The notes under the pieces are model-generated. The model ran no database searches and was not told the origin of the DNA. It saw only the letters and a list, made by a program, of their open reading frames with translations. This document shows positions 23,746 to 37,110 of a DNA stretch of 64,000 nt, piece by piece. The position numbers were made by a program, and so were the translations under genes. Every line of letters starts with the position of its first letter. Position 1 is the first letter of the stretch. Source of the stretch: Ligustrum vulgare. Its lineage: Eukaryota; Streptophyta; Magnoliopsida; Lamiales; Oleaceae. The stretch spans positions 62,270,234-62,334,233 of the forward strand of contig OY743174.1 of the NCBI GenBank assembly GCA_963555705.1, written 5' to 3'.

Positions 23746-25560
23746 TCACCTAAATTTCACCCTCGCTATCAAACGCAACCTTAGTATCACTAAGGCCCCC
23801 TTGATTCCAAATTGTCCCATGAAGCACCCAACATGTGCATCTCTCACTAGTAATTCTCGCATGGCACATTTAGGAATAAACAATCCAATTTCCCAAAATA
23901 AGTAAACATCATGCTTAAGGGGTTTATCAAAGTCCCCCTTACCACATGATTCAAACATGATAGATAATTTTGGGTTATTAGTATGTATGCTCTTAACTTA
24001 TTCAAAGCAAAAAAAATTGGCACTTAGGCATTTAGGCACACACAAAAACTTGGATTTACAAATTAAGCAATCCTCATGCCAACGATCCTGACCACATGCA
24101 ACATTTTCACAAGTGAAAATTACACTTTCCAAATCTACATCAAGGTCATACAATTCTCTAATATATTCAAAACACAATAACCTTGTATTCAAAGAAGTAT
24201 CAGGAGCATACCTCCTAGATGTTGGATCGATTGTCACATCTTATTTACCTCAATTGTATTTGTTGTTGTAGGATTCATGAATTTCTTCCACATGGCATGT
24301 TTTTGGAGTTCTTTGTTGCTTTGATAAGTCGGGCTCACAATTTCTTGCAATAAAGAAGTAACCAAACTAGGGAGGGAATTGTTAGAGTACTCAAAAGCAG
24401 AACATTTTTTCGCGATCTCTTCTCTCAATTTCTTTGGCGGCTCTCTCACCTCTCTCCTTTTTCTGAGGTAGAAAACTCAACTCTCGGTCCTTCTCTCGCC
24501 TCTCATTTTTCTGGAGTCGTGGCTCCAACCCTCATTTTCTCACATTTTTCTAGGGTCGTTGTCTCAACTCTCTCTTTTTCATTTTTCTTCACACTTTTGT
24601 CTTCATCAATTTTCTCAATTGAATTTTCTTTTTCTTTCTTCTTTTCTTTTTCTATCTCTATCTCATTTTCTTCCTCAAACTCCTTCATGAGCTTCATTTG
24701 GTCCTTGCGTACCTCTTCCGAACTCAAAGATAAGAGCACAACCTTTTTTCTATTAAATTGAAAACTATACCGAATCTTCTTTGTATCATGTTTCACATTC
24801 TTATCATTTTGCCAAAGTCTCCCCAAAATTATGTGAGTTGTGCGCATGAGAACTACATCACATAACACTTGGTCACTATAGGTTCCAATGTTGAAGGTAA
24901 GAAGAACTTGTTCACTTATCCTCACCTCCCCTTAGTCACTCAACATTTGCAATTGATAAGGATTGGGATGCTTGATTGCCGGTAATCCCAATTTTTCCAC
25001 CCTACTAGCACTCACCAAATTTATTTAACTCTCCCCATCTATAATTAGACTACATGCCCTATCCACAGGGTACCTAGTATAGAAAGTATTTTACTCACGC
25101 TTCTTCCTCGCATTAATATGGGCCAAAGATATTGGTGGACTAGCAACTCTTTCCATCACTACTCCTTCACTTTCACTCCTCCCATGGAAAGATGGATTTT
25201 TCATTTCCTTAATATCAATCTTCTCATCCATCCTATCTCCGCTCCTATCAACCAATTCTCCTCCTCTTCTACCCATTCTCCAATTTGGCTCACCATCCCC
25301 TTCATTGCCCAAAACATCCTAACATTTACCCCTAACTTCTCTTCCATTTTTTCTTTCCATCCTCCCATTTTGTTCACTACTCCCATCTCTCCATCACTCC
25401 TAGTTGATGTACTATTCCCTCTTGCTCCTAACCCTTCCAACCTTTCCCTAATTTTCTACATTTGTTTAGTTATAGTGGTCGAAAGATTTTGCAACAACTC
25501 CTTCAAGTCTTGAGTTTGAGCATTGGAATTATGCCCACTTTGAGTATTGAAATTTGACAT
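23746..25560 (-). pseudogene. Chromovirus-like Ty3/gypsy relic: gag start, protease and integrase zinc region, RT deleted
   Basis: Reads right to left. A gag-like start (MSNFNTQSGHNSNAQ) is at 25560, with stops and frameshifts to about 25090. Next is a protease region: CSLIIDGES near 25050 (family form DGGS), then VLCDVVLMRTTHIILGRLWQ in the frame 24925-24503, followed by a Lys/Glu-rich run. RT and most of RNase H are missing. The RNase H-integrase linker (RRYAPDTSLNTRLLCFEYI, 24237-23998) and the integrase zinc region (CAMRELLVRDAHVGCFMGQF, 23958-23746) follow. A second PKC motif in the linker suggests overlapping partial copies. Non-functional. Lineage is inferred from the protease and linker pattern. 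Confidence 0.7.
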
Positions 25561-25599
25561 GTTGTGCAAGTGTGGAAGTGTTCTCACAAGAAATATTTT

Positions 25600-26240
25600 C
25601 ACTCAAATTAGGCTTTTACCCGATAATGAGCTCACCACTCTTGCCTTTTTCCACTCAAAGTGTACTTTCTCAAGCTCTCCAAGGAAGGTAATTAACTAAA
25701 TCGAGAAAATTAATTCTTGTAAAGTCAAAGAAATCACAAACAACAAGGAAAATTTAGAAGCAAGGTAGACACAATAGCAAGTGAAATTTATGTGCTTGCT
25801 ATATTCAAAAGGACAAGTGATGTGTAGGATAAGATGTTAAGAACGCGACTTTAACTATAGGATTGAACAAATTTTTTTTTCAATTTTTTTATTTTTTTAA
25901 GTAGTAATTTATTTAAGTTCCTAACTAATATAATTGTAGCAACTTAGTAAAAAAAATTGCCCCAATTAGGTACTCTTTATTCAAACCATCAATTTTTTAA
26001 AAATTATTTTCAACTAACATTCTATTAATGAAATAATCTACATATAAATTGAAAAAAAAAACTCATACTTTTTAACAGCTTATTATACCAAAATTTACTG
26101 TTACGAATTACATTATTTGAAATAATAAATCTCAAACGGGTGCTTAAGTATACATTATCCAGAAAATTATTATTATAAAACTCATTTTGTGGATAATGGG
26201 GCTCAAACAATGACTAAATATGTCCACAAAAGAAAAACAT
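25600..26240. other. Flank of the gypsy relic, AT-rich
   Basis: 25600-25850 may be 5' leader or LTR of the gypsy relic; no tRNA-like primer site or LTR ends were identified. 25850-26060 resembles 18415-18600 within Helitron copy C. No gene recognised. Confidence 0.4.
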
Positions 26241-27041
26241 AATACATGAAGGGAGAGAGCACTTCCTAAAAACAATTATTGGCCCATTTTCTTATCTAAA
26301 ACACATTTCCTAAAATGGTATTTAGTAGTATTAACTCACTATTTATTATTCATTTTGAACAAAAAGCAAATTTAAAATTGTTCAATTGAATGCAGATTTT
26401 TAAAACAGCTGCATTTTTCAGGTCGTGAAATTTCTTGGTCAGTCTTCACCCCTTTTTTTTTTCAGAATTATCCTAACTCGAAAATCGAAGCTTAAGATAA
26501 AATTTTATTGATAGAAAAAATCAATTACAAGAGGGGGACATCAACCTTATATGTCCGTTTTCCCTTCTTGAAAATCAATTACAATATTTTTGAAATTCGT
26601 AAAAATAAAAAATAAAAAACTTTTTCAGTATTACATAAATATCTTTATTTAAAAAATGGAAGATGGTGAAATAACAACGTTCATCAATATATTTTTCTTT
26701 TTATTTTCCTTTTCGTTTCAATAAAATTTTGAGTATATATCATAGATATATCTATTTTTTTCTTATTACAAATTCTATTTAAATGTAATTTTTATTTTCC
26801 ATTTTAATTTTTAAATCAATACAAATTAAAATATTTAAAAATATTCCTGGAACGATAAACATACGATCCGTAAAAAAAATAAAAAAAAAAGTAAATTAAG
26901 GTATTTGTAATGAACCTTATTTATAATTAATTGTCTTCCTTCGTTTCTCATTTTTAATTAAATATCAATTTCATATGTTAAGATATAAATTCAATATATG
27001 TGAGTGACAAATGATCATGCATCGCACGGGTATAACACTAG
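26240..27041 (+). mobile_element. Helitron copy D
   Basis: The 5' region AAGGGAGAGAGCACTTCCTA matches the other copies. The 3' end is hairpin-like ATGCATCGCACGGGTATAAC, then ACTAG ending at 27041, followed by T. The next bases, TGTAATATTACATTTCAATA, correspond to the uninterrupted sequence at 12325-12345. Non-autonomous, without ORFs. Confidence 0.65.
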
Positions 27042-28220
27042 TGTAATATTACATTTCAATATAAAATTAATTTTATATGTAATTTTAAATTTTATATTTA
27101 ATATTAATAGCCTATATCCCGTTTTAAGTAAATTATATATGTAGTATTATTATAATTTTATTAATTGTATATTATATTAATAATTACTAATATTTGTGTT
27201 TAGCGAAAATCAATTGACTTGGAGCCCTTGTTTGGGAGCCATTCTTTTCAAAACTCATTTTCTCAAAACTTGTTTTTAACCATTCTACAATATAATAATT
27301 TTACATCTAAATCGAATTTTTTCTACTTTTTAACCACACATTCTCCTAAAAATCAAGATTACAACAAAATACATTTTTGAATTTTTTAAATAATGGGTCT
27401 CAAACAAAGACTAACTTTTTTTTTTTAAAGTAGTAATATTAGCCTGTATTTGATAAATGTTTTTTGTTTATAAATAAAAAATATTGTGTTTTCGAGGTAA
27501 AGTATGTGGTTGAAAATTGGGTTGAAAAAAATGTTTATGGTTGAAAAATGATTTGAAGAAATGTGTTGTTTATAAATGATTTACCAAATGAAGGTTTATT
27601 TAAATAAAAATGTATTCAGAGAAAATAATATGAATATTAAGGATGTTGACATTAAACGTAAAAATGGAAAGGTAAAATCGAAAATCGAATAATTCCACAT
27701 TTACACACTTTGTATATTGTATTGTCAGTCTGGTTCTCCTGTGCGTTTTATGAGCTTTGCCTCCATATATATTTAAAAGGTGTCAGTCGCTGAAGTTTTC
27801 AGCTGCTAACACCTTTATTTTTTTTAATTAATTTTTCTTATTTTTTTTATTTTTATATTGTTTATTTATTATTTTGTTTGTTTATTTTATCTTTATATTT
27901 ATATAATACTATTTATTGTACTTATTTTATTTAACTTATAATTGATTTTTTTTGTAATGTATTATTTTATCTTTATTTTGTCATAATAAATTTTAATATA
28001 CGTACGTGTATTAAATTTCATTTAATATTCATAATAACACTGTAAATTATATTTGATATTTAAATAACATCGCAATACATTAATATAAATTATGTTTGGA
28101 ATTGTATCAATATTCACTTGTGGAATAAATACATTGTCATCCTCTTCTATTCTCAAAAATTAGTATGTAAAAATAATTATTTTATGAAATAATTCGAATA
28201 CTAATAAGTGCCAAACTTAC

Positions 28221-28253
<33 letters not shown>

Positions 28254-28285
28254 AAACACCAAGTTTCAAAAAATTATATTTATAT
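27042..28285. other. AT-rich spacer left of the Athila element
   Basis: The first 680 bp are the repeated segment also at 12335-12970. The rest is AT-rich, with a run of about 30 A at 28219-28250. No gene seen. Confidence 0.6.
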
Positions 28286-28290
28286 ATAAC

Positions 28291-29802
28291 TGATAAGCGT
28301 ATTTTATACACTTATTTGTATGTCTAAATTAGGATTAATTATTGTCGTGTGGGAATATTTTCTATTTAATTTATGTTTATGTGTTTACTTTTCAGAAAAT
28401 GTCCAAATTGAAGAAGAATGAAGCAATTAATGAAAAAATGACACGATTGGATGTTAATTGGAGCTAAATTGGACAAGTGAGGAGTTTGTGACGTCAACCG
28501 GAAACATGCTTGGTGCCAAAGTGACTAAATCAGAGGTTGGAGGACCTAATTGAACGAATTGAGAGCTTAAATGGGCAAATCAAGAAGAAGATAAAGTTTG
28601 GGGACTAAAGTGCAACAATTGGAAGTTGAGGACCGAAGGTGCAATTAAAAGTCAGGGACCAACTTTCACAGCCGGAAGAAAGATGAAGTCGCGATCGCTG
28701 GTTACACACCAAGCGATCGCGAGATGGTGCAATAATATAACCCGAGAGTCTTTGGGTCAAGCACACGATCGCTAGGGTGTGAACCACGCGATCGCGTGGC
28801 TTTCCGGCTGGGCCGACTGTGGGCTTTTTCTCGCGATTTTTATCAGACTTTTCTTGTTTTGACCTAGGTTTTCTCCAAAACCTATATATACAACACATAA
28901 GGCAAGAAAATCAGACATTTGCCTCTCCATAGAACGAGCCACAACAGATATTTCAATTCAAATTCTTGGGGAATTAAGCATCGCAAATGGGCGTGAATTG
29001 AAGATAATTGAAGAATTGAGACTTGGTGCATGCTTTCATTTCTTTATATTGTTTTCAATGAACGTTTTATTTTATTGTTTATGCTTTTTAATCATGATGT
29101 GTAACTAAATTTAACGTTGGGATGAACGATGTAACCTAGTTAATTATTTTAATTCCAAATTCCTTGTTTTAGTAATTCGTTGCATGTATTGATTTATTAT
29201 TGTTCTTAATGCTTGAATTGCTTGATCACCAATTCATGATTTATTGAGTTATTTCCATAATCCGAGAAGTGAGTTAATAATTTAGAACGTGGTAATAAAT
29301 CCAGTAATTGAACAAGAGATAGAGATATACTCGTGTTATTATTGCGGTCGTGTGTGAATTCTTGTGTGTTATGCATCTAGATAAGGAATATTCGGACCCT
29401 CTGTAGAGATACATGGTTGACTTATTTAGGTAGAATTGATTTAAACTCGAGAGAGGAATTTCAATATACATTAGTGAATTCGACCGAATGCATATTTAGA
29501 AAATAAAATCTGGAATTGGAATTGATTTAATTGGCTAGGTGAACTCGTGAATCCCAACCACCTTACAACCATTTTTTAAAACAAAACAATTTCATAATTT
29601 AATTCTTGAATTCATTTTCTTCGTTTTAATTTCAAATATCAAAATTCATTTGTTTGTTCAAATAAAGTGTAGAACTAAAACATTTCGGTACTTAATAGCA
29701 GTCCTCGTGGGACGATAATCTGGACTCTTAGGTCCACTTTATTACTTCTCACGACCCGTGCACTTGCGGGGATATCTCGCATCGCGAGATATCAGGTGAA
29801 CA
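28291..29802 (+). repeat. 5' LTR of the Athila-like element
   Basis: 1512 bp, TG..CA. Contains several GCGATCGC motifs (28691, 28713 and the palindrome CCACGCGATCGCGTGG at 28784-28799), a TATATATA near 28881, and a terminal 10-bp inverted repeat GATATCTCGC/GCGAGATATC at 29771-29793. Very similar to the 3' LTR. Frames within it (28605, 29274) recur in both LTRs by duplication and are not genes. Confidence 0.9.
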
Positions 29803-29808
29803 AGTTTT

Positions 29809-29826
29809 TGGCGCCGTTGCCGGGGA
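29809..29826 (+). promoter_or_regulatory. Primer binding site (tRNA-Asp type)
   Basis: TGGCGCCGTTGCCGGGGA lies 6 bp after the 5' LTR end. This sequence is the usual minus-strand primer site of Athila/Calypso-type elements. Confidence 0.85.
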
Positions 29827-29945
29827 CTGTTTTTATATTAATATCGATACCCATTAGTTCTTATTTTACTTTGAACTTATTTTGCTTATTTTTATTTTTA
29901 TATTATTTTTTAGTTTTTGCTTTTAATTTTTATTTTCTTTAATTT

Positions 29946-32402
29946 ATGTTAAGAAGAACTAAGTCATTTGATTTGCTTCCTTTTGATACAGAAATTGAAC
30001 GCACTTTTCGACAGAGGCGTAGACAACAGTTGGAAGCGAATCAACAAACAGACTTAGCCATGGCAGATGATAGAATTCAAGATAATCAGGGAAATCAACA
30101 AAATCTGCCAGCAGCTGTAAATGGACAGCAACAAAATCATGGAAGGCGCATTTTGCGAGACTACATGGTTCCTCCTGTGGGGAACATTGGAACCTGCATA
30201 GTACCTCCTGCAATCCAAGCTAACAATTTTGAGATCAAAACCTCTTTGATCTCACTGATCCAAAACTCATGTATTTTCCATGGATTGACGACTGAAGATC
30301 CTCATGCATATCTTCGATCCTTTTTGGAATTGTGTGAAATGCAGCGCATGAATGGAGTTTCAGAAGATGCTGTGAAATTGAAGTTATTTTCATTCTCTTT
30401 GGCAGACAAAGCTAAAGCTTGATTCTACACTTTGCCCCTACATACAATCACGACTTTTGAAATTATGAGTAAGAAATTTGTAGATAAATTTTTCCCACCT
30501 GGCCGCATGTCAAAGCTAAGGCGTGAGATTTTATCATTCAGTCAACAGCCTGGGGAATCAATTTTTGAGGCTTGGGAAAGGTTCAACGAGCTCATCAGAC
30601 AGTGTCCTACGCATGGAATCGCTGATTGGATACTAGTTCAAACATTCTACAATGGGATGACAAATGAAAACAAGAAGTACGCCGACTCAGCAGCTGGAGG
30701 ATCAGTAATGGATATGACATATGAAGAAGCTTCTGAGATCTTTGAGAAGATGGCTGCGAACAGTTACCAGTGGTACTCAGATAGATCTACACCAAAGTCT
30801 GGAGGAATTGTTGCAGTTAATGAGATTACAGCATTAAATGCTAAGCTGGATGCTTTAACAAGGAAAATAGACAGTATGGGTGTGCAGCCAGTGAATTCAG
30901 TTCATACAACTTTGTGTGATTTTTGTTTCGAAAATCACGCGATAAATTTCTGCCCACTTCAACAAAATCAATCAAATCCAGAACAAGTCAATTTTGTAAG
31001 CAACAGGCAGTAGGGTGGTCCTTATTCACAAACTTACAACCCAGAATGGAAGAATCACCCAAATTTTTCATGGTCTTACAATCAGAATGTTCAGCGGCCG
31101 CTTGGATTTCAGCAACAGCAACAGCAACAATCTCAGAAAAACATATCCAAGAACATAGAAGAGTTAATTCAGCTGGTCAAGAGTCAGAATGGTGAGATAA
31201 TGAATCAAGCCGTTGAAATAAAAAATTTGAAGAAACAAATGGGAGAGCTGGCAGCTAGCAGCTCAACAAGACAGTCAGGACAGTTACCAAGCAACACTGA
31301 AATGAACCCTCATAAGCATGTTAATGCAATAACAACGAGGAGCGGGGTTCAGCTATCTGAAGTGACTGTAGAGGATTATGAAAAGCAGAAGAACCAGAAG
31401 AAAAATGTGGTGGAAGAACAGAAAAGTGAAAAGGAGCAGGGATCAACTTCAGAAACTCAAGAAAAAGTGGAAGAAGAAGTTCGAGTTCGACCTCCAGTAA
31501 AGGCATATGTACCCCCAGTTCCTTATCCACAAAGATTGATAAAGCATCAGTTGGAGCAGCAGTTTTGAAAATTCTTGGAAATATTCAAAAAACTGCACAT
31601 TAATATTCCTTTTGCTGAAGCATTGGCTCAAATGCCGCTCTACTTGAAATACATGAAAGAGATGCTGTCAAATAAAAGGAAATTAGTTGATAATGAAACA
31701 GTAGCTTTTAGTGAAGAATGCAGTGCCATTATCCAAAAGAAGTTGCCACAGAAACTAACAGATCCAGGGAGTTTCTCGATCCCTTGTACTATTAGTAAAT
31801 TTAATTTTGATAATGTATTGTGTGATCTTGGTGACAGTGTCAATTTAATGCCTTTGTCTGTATACAGGAAACTTGGCTTGGGGGAGCCTAAACCAACAAA
31901 TATCACACTAAAGCTTGCTAACAGGTCTATACAGTATCCATATGGGATAGTGGAGAACGTGATTGTGAAAGTGGACAAGTTCTTCTTTCCAGTTGACTTT
32001 GTGATCCTTGATATGGAGGAGGACTCTCAGATGCCCCTGATATTTGGAAGACCATTTCTTGCTACAGGGCGAGCTCTCATAGACATCGAAAAAGGGGAAA
32101 TCATTTTTCGAGTCGAGCATGAACAAGTCAGTTTCAGCATCAAGCCAAGACAGGATCTCGAATATCTAAAGGAAAGTTGCTTCAAAGTGGAAGGAGTAAT
32201 TCAGAAACCATAAGAAAATGAGAAGCAAGGGATTAAGTTCGAGGAGGATCTAATCACAAAATATGAGTTCGTAAAGGAAAAAGATGGCTGTAGGGACAAA
32301 AAGGAAGAAAAGCCGAACATCCCTCAACAATTGGCTAAAAGTGAGGCTTTGGAATTCAAGAAAGTGAGAAAACGAATGGAGATATGCAAGGCAGGGAATT
32401 GA
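29946..32402 (+). pseudogene. gag: gag-protease ORF of the Athila-like element, four in-frame stops
   Basis: One frame of 819 codons, unbroken except for TGA 30420, TAG 31011, TGA 31566 and TAA 32211. Gag capsid signature: NGVSEDAVKLKLFSFSLADK (nt 30351-30410), FFPPGRMSKLRREI, GESIFEAWERFNELIRQCP and VQTFYNGM, characteristic of Athila. A Gln-rich and coiled-coil region follows (31110-31480). The aspartic protease has LCDLGDSVNLMPLSVYRKLG (about 31818-31877; family form DLGAS) and MPLIFGRPFLATGRA. The last 63 codons are charged and unrecognised. No frameshift is present and each stop needs only one transition. The start ATG at 29946 follows the leader by about 120 bp. Confidence 0.85.
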
Positions 32403-35400
32403 AAGAAATGCAAAGCCTCAAGAGGATCATTCAAGCCTCCATGATAAAGAAGTGCAAAAAGTCGAGCTTTAGACTTAAAACGGAGCGCTTGTTGGGAGGC
32501 AACTCAATTTTTCTTCCCTTTTACTTATTATGCTTTTATTATTTATTTTATAATTAAAATTTTTAGATATATACATGGTAGGAAATGTGTTTGAGTGTTT
32601 TGCATGTTCCATGTTAAGAGCACTTGTGCATAATAGTCTATTATTGCATATTTATGTATGTTTTTTATTTTTCATGTTTACATTAGGCTAGGTTTTTATC
32701 GTCATTCCAAACTCACACACACACTAGTTTGAATCATGAAGTTAATGTTTGGAAAATCATTGCATCAATCATGAAGTGATTAGGGGGATAAAAATGATTT
32801 TGAAAATCAAAAATAGGAAAAATCTTCAGTACTGCCGTGTACTAAGCGATCGCGTGCCAATAGGCTTCGAAGATCGCGACTTTGCATTAAAAAATCAACA
32901 AATTTTTAAACATTGAACCACGCGATCGCTGTCACTCCAGCCAGGCGATCGCGTGGATGTACTGAGAGTAAAATCGGCAGTTTAAGTGTTGTGCCTCATT
33001 TTTCAATTTCAAACATTATAAACTCGTTTTCTCTCCCCTAATCACCTCATATTTGATCTTACATTCTGTGTGCATGTCATCAACACCTAGTTGTATCAAT
33101 ATCATTGCTATTTCCCGCATCCAAATCAATCAATGGTATGTACTTCTTCACTTGAAACATACTTTACTCAAATTTATGAAATTTTCTTTTAGATTTCAAA
33201 TAATTGGAATTGTGAATTGTGAAGAAGGGGCTTAAGCTAGTTGTTGGAGTTTGTGATTTGTGGTTTAGTAGACAAAATTTTTGGGTTCATTCATGCCTCC
33301 AACCCTATGCATATCCATTGATTTTTGCAATGCCCATATAGTGTTTGATGAAATGCCACAAAGACATTCTTCTGCTAATTTTAAAGATTCTTCCGAGCAT
33401 TTATCTTCATGACATGGTTATCATTGAGTAAGTGTGTTTAGTTCATGAATTAGTACACTACATGGCATGAAATCCATTAAAACAATGTTTGCACCATGAC
33501 AGCCTCAATGCAAGGCCACTGCAGGCCATTGCACCTGAAAATCCAATCACGTCACCAACTTTGCCATAGTTTTACATGACCCTATAGAACTCCAAATGAC
33601 CTAAATTTTTAATATGTTGTAGACCATGCTGTGAACTTTAACATATCAAAATATGGCTCGGAAAAAGTTGTGTTTTTCTAGGTTATATCAAGGCTTGAAT
33701 ATGTGTGGTCTACCATTGTTGAAAATTAAAAAATTGTGCTTTAACTTTAGTTTGGGGGTGTAGTACTGAACTTCCGTTTTTTCTTATTGATGTTTATGAC
33801 TTCTAATGTTACTTATCACTTATTTGCAAGGTAAACATCAATCAGGACACCTCAAACCAAATCGGGAAAAGCAAGAAAAGGGTCGATTCATCCAAGACAG
33901 TGCAACAGGAAGCTTCAAAGAAATACATCCTCTAAACTTGGGAAGTTCTCGTTCTCTTTTCTTTGTCTTGTTTTACATTATTGAATCTTTTTGACAAACA
34001 TTGAGGACAATGTTCATTTCAAGTTTGGGGGTGAAAATTCATTGCATTCTTCATTCATTTTATATTCATTCGATTTTATTGGGATTAAAAAAAAAAATTG
34101 AAAACTTTGTTAACATATTTATTGCCTAGGATATAGTATGAATCAATTTGTGCTTAGACTTGAAAATTGGACAACATGAAAGCATGAACGTATTTTGAAC
34201 TAGTTATGTTTTGATAGATTCATATTTATTGCGCACATAGCCAGTGTTGGATAATTGCTTGTGTAATAGATTTTGTTTAATGCATGTGGGGCAAAGTTTT
34301 ATGCAATTTGAACTTAGGAATGATTTGAAAATCCCTGAACTTAGATTGTTAGACATCCCACCCCTAAATTAGAACCATTCATGCTAAAAGGAAAGTTTGG
34401 GGGTAAAATGGTTAGAATTTGTGTGTATTGACGGGTTGGAGGTCTGTGGTTCTTGGTTTTTCACTTTAGTCATTACAGTTTGGTCAACGGGTATAAACCA
34501 TTTCCAGCATAAAAACAGAAAAATGTTGAAGGTCTTATTCTGCTCTTCAAATGCCTTTTTGACTCGAGTAAGTAAGTCCGAGGGGTCCTTCAAACCTAGT
34601 GCCCTAAAGCCAACTGGCTTGGGAGTCATCGACCTAAAGCTCGCTACAGGGGTCAATTAGAAAGCAAGTACGGAGAGTGGACTTACACATAAGACATTAT
34701 AACATCTTTAACTTTTATGTTTAAGCCTTTATGACTCGGGCAAGTATGTCTGAGGGGTTCTCTGAACCTGGTACCCTAAAGCCGTCTGGTTTGGGAGTTG
34801 CCGATCTGAAAGCTCGCTACAGGGGTCATATAGAAAGCCCGTATGAAAAGTTCTGCACAAAGATGGTAAAAGACAGGGACAATTAAAAGAAAAAGTCGTC
34901 CATAAAAAAAATATATAATAATAATATTGCATGGTATAAGCTTTGTTAACTGAACTGTGGTGGTTGAGGTTGTAGAATTGGGGACTGCTTTCTTTTGATT
35001 AGTTGTGCATACATATTTCTGATTTTGACTGCCTTGTGTGGAAAAAGCTAAGAATATTTTTAGAACCCACATAAATAAAAAACTGGGATGCGAGAGAAAA
35101 AGCAGAAAGTGGTGATCATCCATGAGCGTTGAAAGGAATTTTATTAGAAATCATAGATTGACCACATGGGATTCGGGCTGGATTATGCATAATGAGCCAC
35201 ACAGTGTTGAGCATATCTTTTGCATAAGTATGCCTTTGACATTGGCTATTCACACACACACTTGAAACTCTGGCAGGATATAACTAGAAAATATTTTGCA
35301 TTGTTGTTCATGACGCTTGCTGAAGCTAAAATTGGTTTGGACTGTAGAGGCATATGGTAAACATGTTGACACAACAAAAATATTTGTTCTCTTATTTCTT

Positions 35401-35463
35401 TGATTTTTTGTAGTTTAGTTTACATTGTTCGAGGACGAACAATAATTCTAGTTTGGGGGTATT
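32403..35463 (+). other. Long 3' internal region of the Athila-like element
   Basis: Non-coding. Contains GCGCTTGTTGGGAGGCAACT at 32485-32504, a motif common downstream of Athila coding regions; three more GCGATCGC motifs (32846, 32922, 32945); an imperfect tandem duplication (34553-34678 and 34726-34852); and four TTTGGGGGT copies (33751, 34024, 34396, 35452), the last being the functional-position polypurine tract. No env-like ORF was seen; frames at 33806 and 34397 lack support. Confidence 0.75.
34553..34852. repeat. Imperfect tandem duplication in the Athila 3' region
   Basis: Two diverged units of about 126 bp. They share blocks such as CCCTAAAGCC, TTGGGAGT and AAGCTCGCTACAGGGGTCA. They are separated by about 47 bp. 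Confidence 0.8.
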
Positions 35464-37110
35464 TAATAAGCGTATTTTATACACTTATTTGTATGTCTAA
35501 ATTAGGATTAATTATTGTCGTGTGGGAATATTTTCTATTTAATTTATGTTTATGTGTTTACTTTTCAGAAAATGTCCCAATTGAAGAAGAATAAAGCAAT
35601 TAATGGAAAAATGACACGATTGGATGTTAATTGAAGCTAAATTGGACAAGTGAGGAGTTTGTGACGTCAATCGGAAACATGCTTGGTACCAAAGTGACTG
35701 AATCAGAGGTTGGAGGACCTAATTGAACGAATTGAGAGCTTAAATGGGCAAATCAAGAAGAAGATAAAGTTTGGGGGACTAAAATGCAACAATTGGAAGT
35801 TGAGGACTGAAGGTGCAATTAAAAGTCAGGGACCAACTTGCACAGTCGGAAGAAAGATGAAGTCACGATCGCTGGTTACACACCAAGCGATCGCGAGATG
35901 GTGCAATAATATAACCCGAGAGTCTTTGGGTCAAGCACGCGATCGCTAGGGTGTGAACCACGCAATCGCGTGGCTTTCCGGCTGGGCCGACTGTGGGCTT
36001 TTTCTCGCGATTTTTATCAGACTTTTCTTGATTTGACCTAGGTTTTCTCCAAAACCTATATATACAACACATAAGGCACGAAAATCAGACCTTTGCATCT
36101 CCATAGAACGAGCCACAACAGATATTTCAATTCAAATTATTGGGGAATTAAGCATCGCAAAGGGGCGTGAATTGAAGATAATTGAAGAATTGAGACTTGG
36201 TGCATGCTTTCCTTTCTTTATATTGTTTTCAATGAACGTTTTATTTTATTGTTTATGCTTTTTAATCATGATGTGTAACTAAATTTAACGTTGGGATGAA
36301 CGATGTAGCCTAGTTAATTATTTTAATTCCAAATTCCTTGTTTTAGTAATTCGTTGCATATATTGATTTATTATTGTTCTTAATGCTTGAATTGCTTGAT
36401 CACCAATTCATGATTTATTTAGTTATTTCCATAATCCGAGAGGTGAGTTAATAATTTAGAACGTGGTAATAAATCCAGTAATTGAACAAGAGATAGAGAT
36501 ATACTCGTGTTATTATTGCGGTCGTGTGTGAATTCTTGTGTGTTATGCATCTAAATAAGGAATATTCGGACCCTCTGTAGAGATACATGGTTGACTTATT
36601 TAGGTAGAATTGATTTAAACTCGAGAGAGGAATTTCAATATACATTAGTGAATTCGACCGAATGCATATCCCTATATATTATAAGAGTTGGTTTTGAAAT
36701 ACTATTCATAAGCCGGATAAGCCGTTTGAGCCGTTTAAGCCGTCTAATTTAATTTATTTATTTATTTATTTTTTTGTAATTTCCCACAATGGTACAGGCT
36801 AGGAAAAAATCAAATCTCACACAAGGAATCAAATCTCACGCAAGGTCCATACCTTTTGACATCTTTTCTTCATCCCGTACAATATTTTTTATTTTATTTG
36901 TACTTTTCTCATTTCTCTACTCCAGCAATCGTCCTCTTCCACCGTTTTCCTTTATTTCCCCTCTTTCACTTCCTCTTCTCTGTCTCTCTCCAACCAAAAC
37001 TCCATGACTCATGTCTGTAAACCCAGCATTTTTTATGTCTTTTACACTCTGGCTGTCTCAAATAAACGCTCATATACATATGCAAATAGTGCTAGAAATA
37101 GGCCACAATC

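Noticed and set aside
24519..24761. 80-codon Ser/Phe-rich frame on +
   Set aside because: It is antisense to the Lys/Glu-rich run of the gypsy relic.
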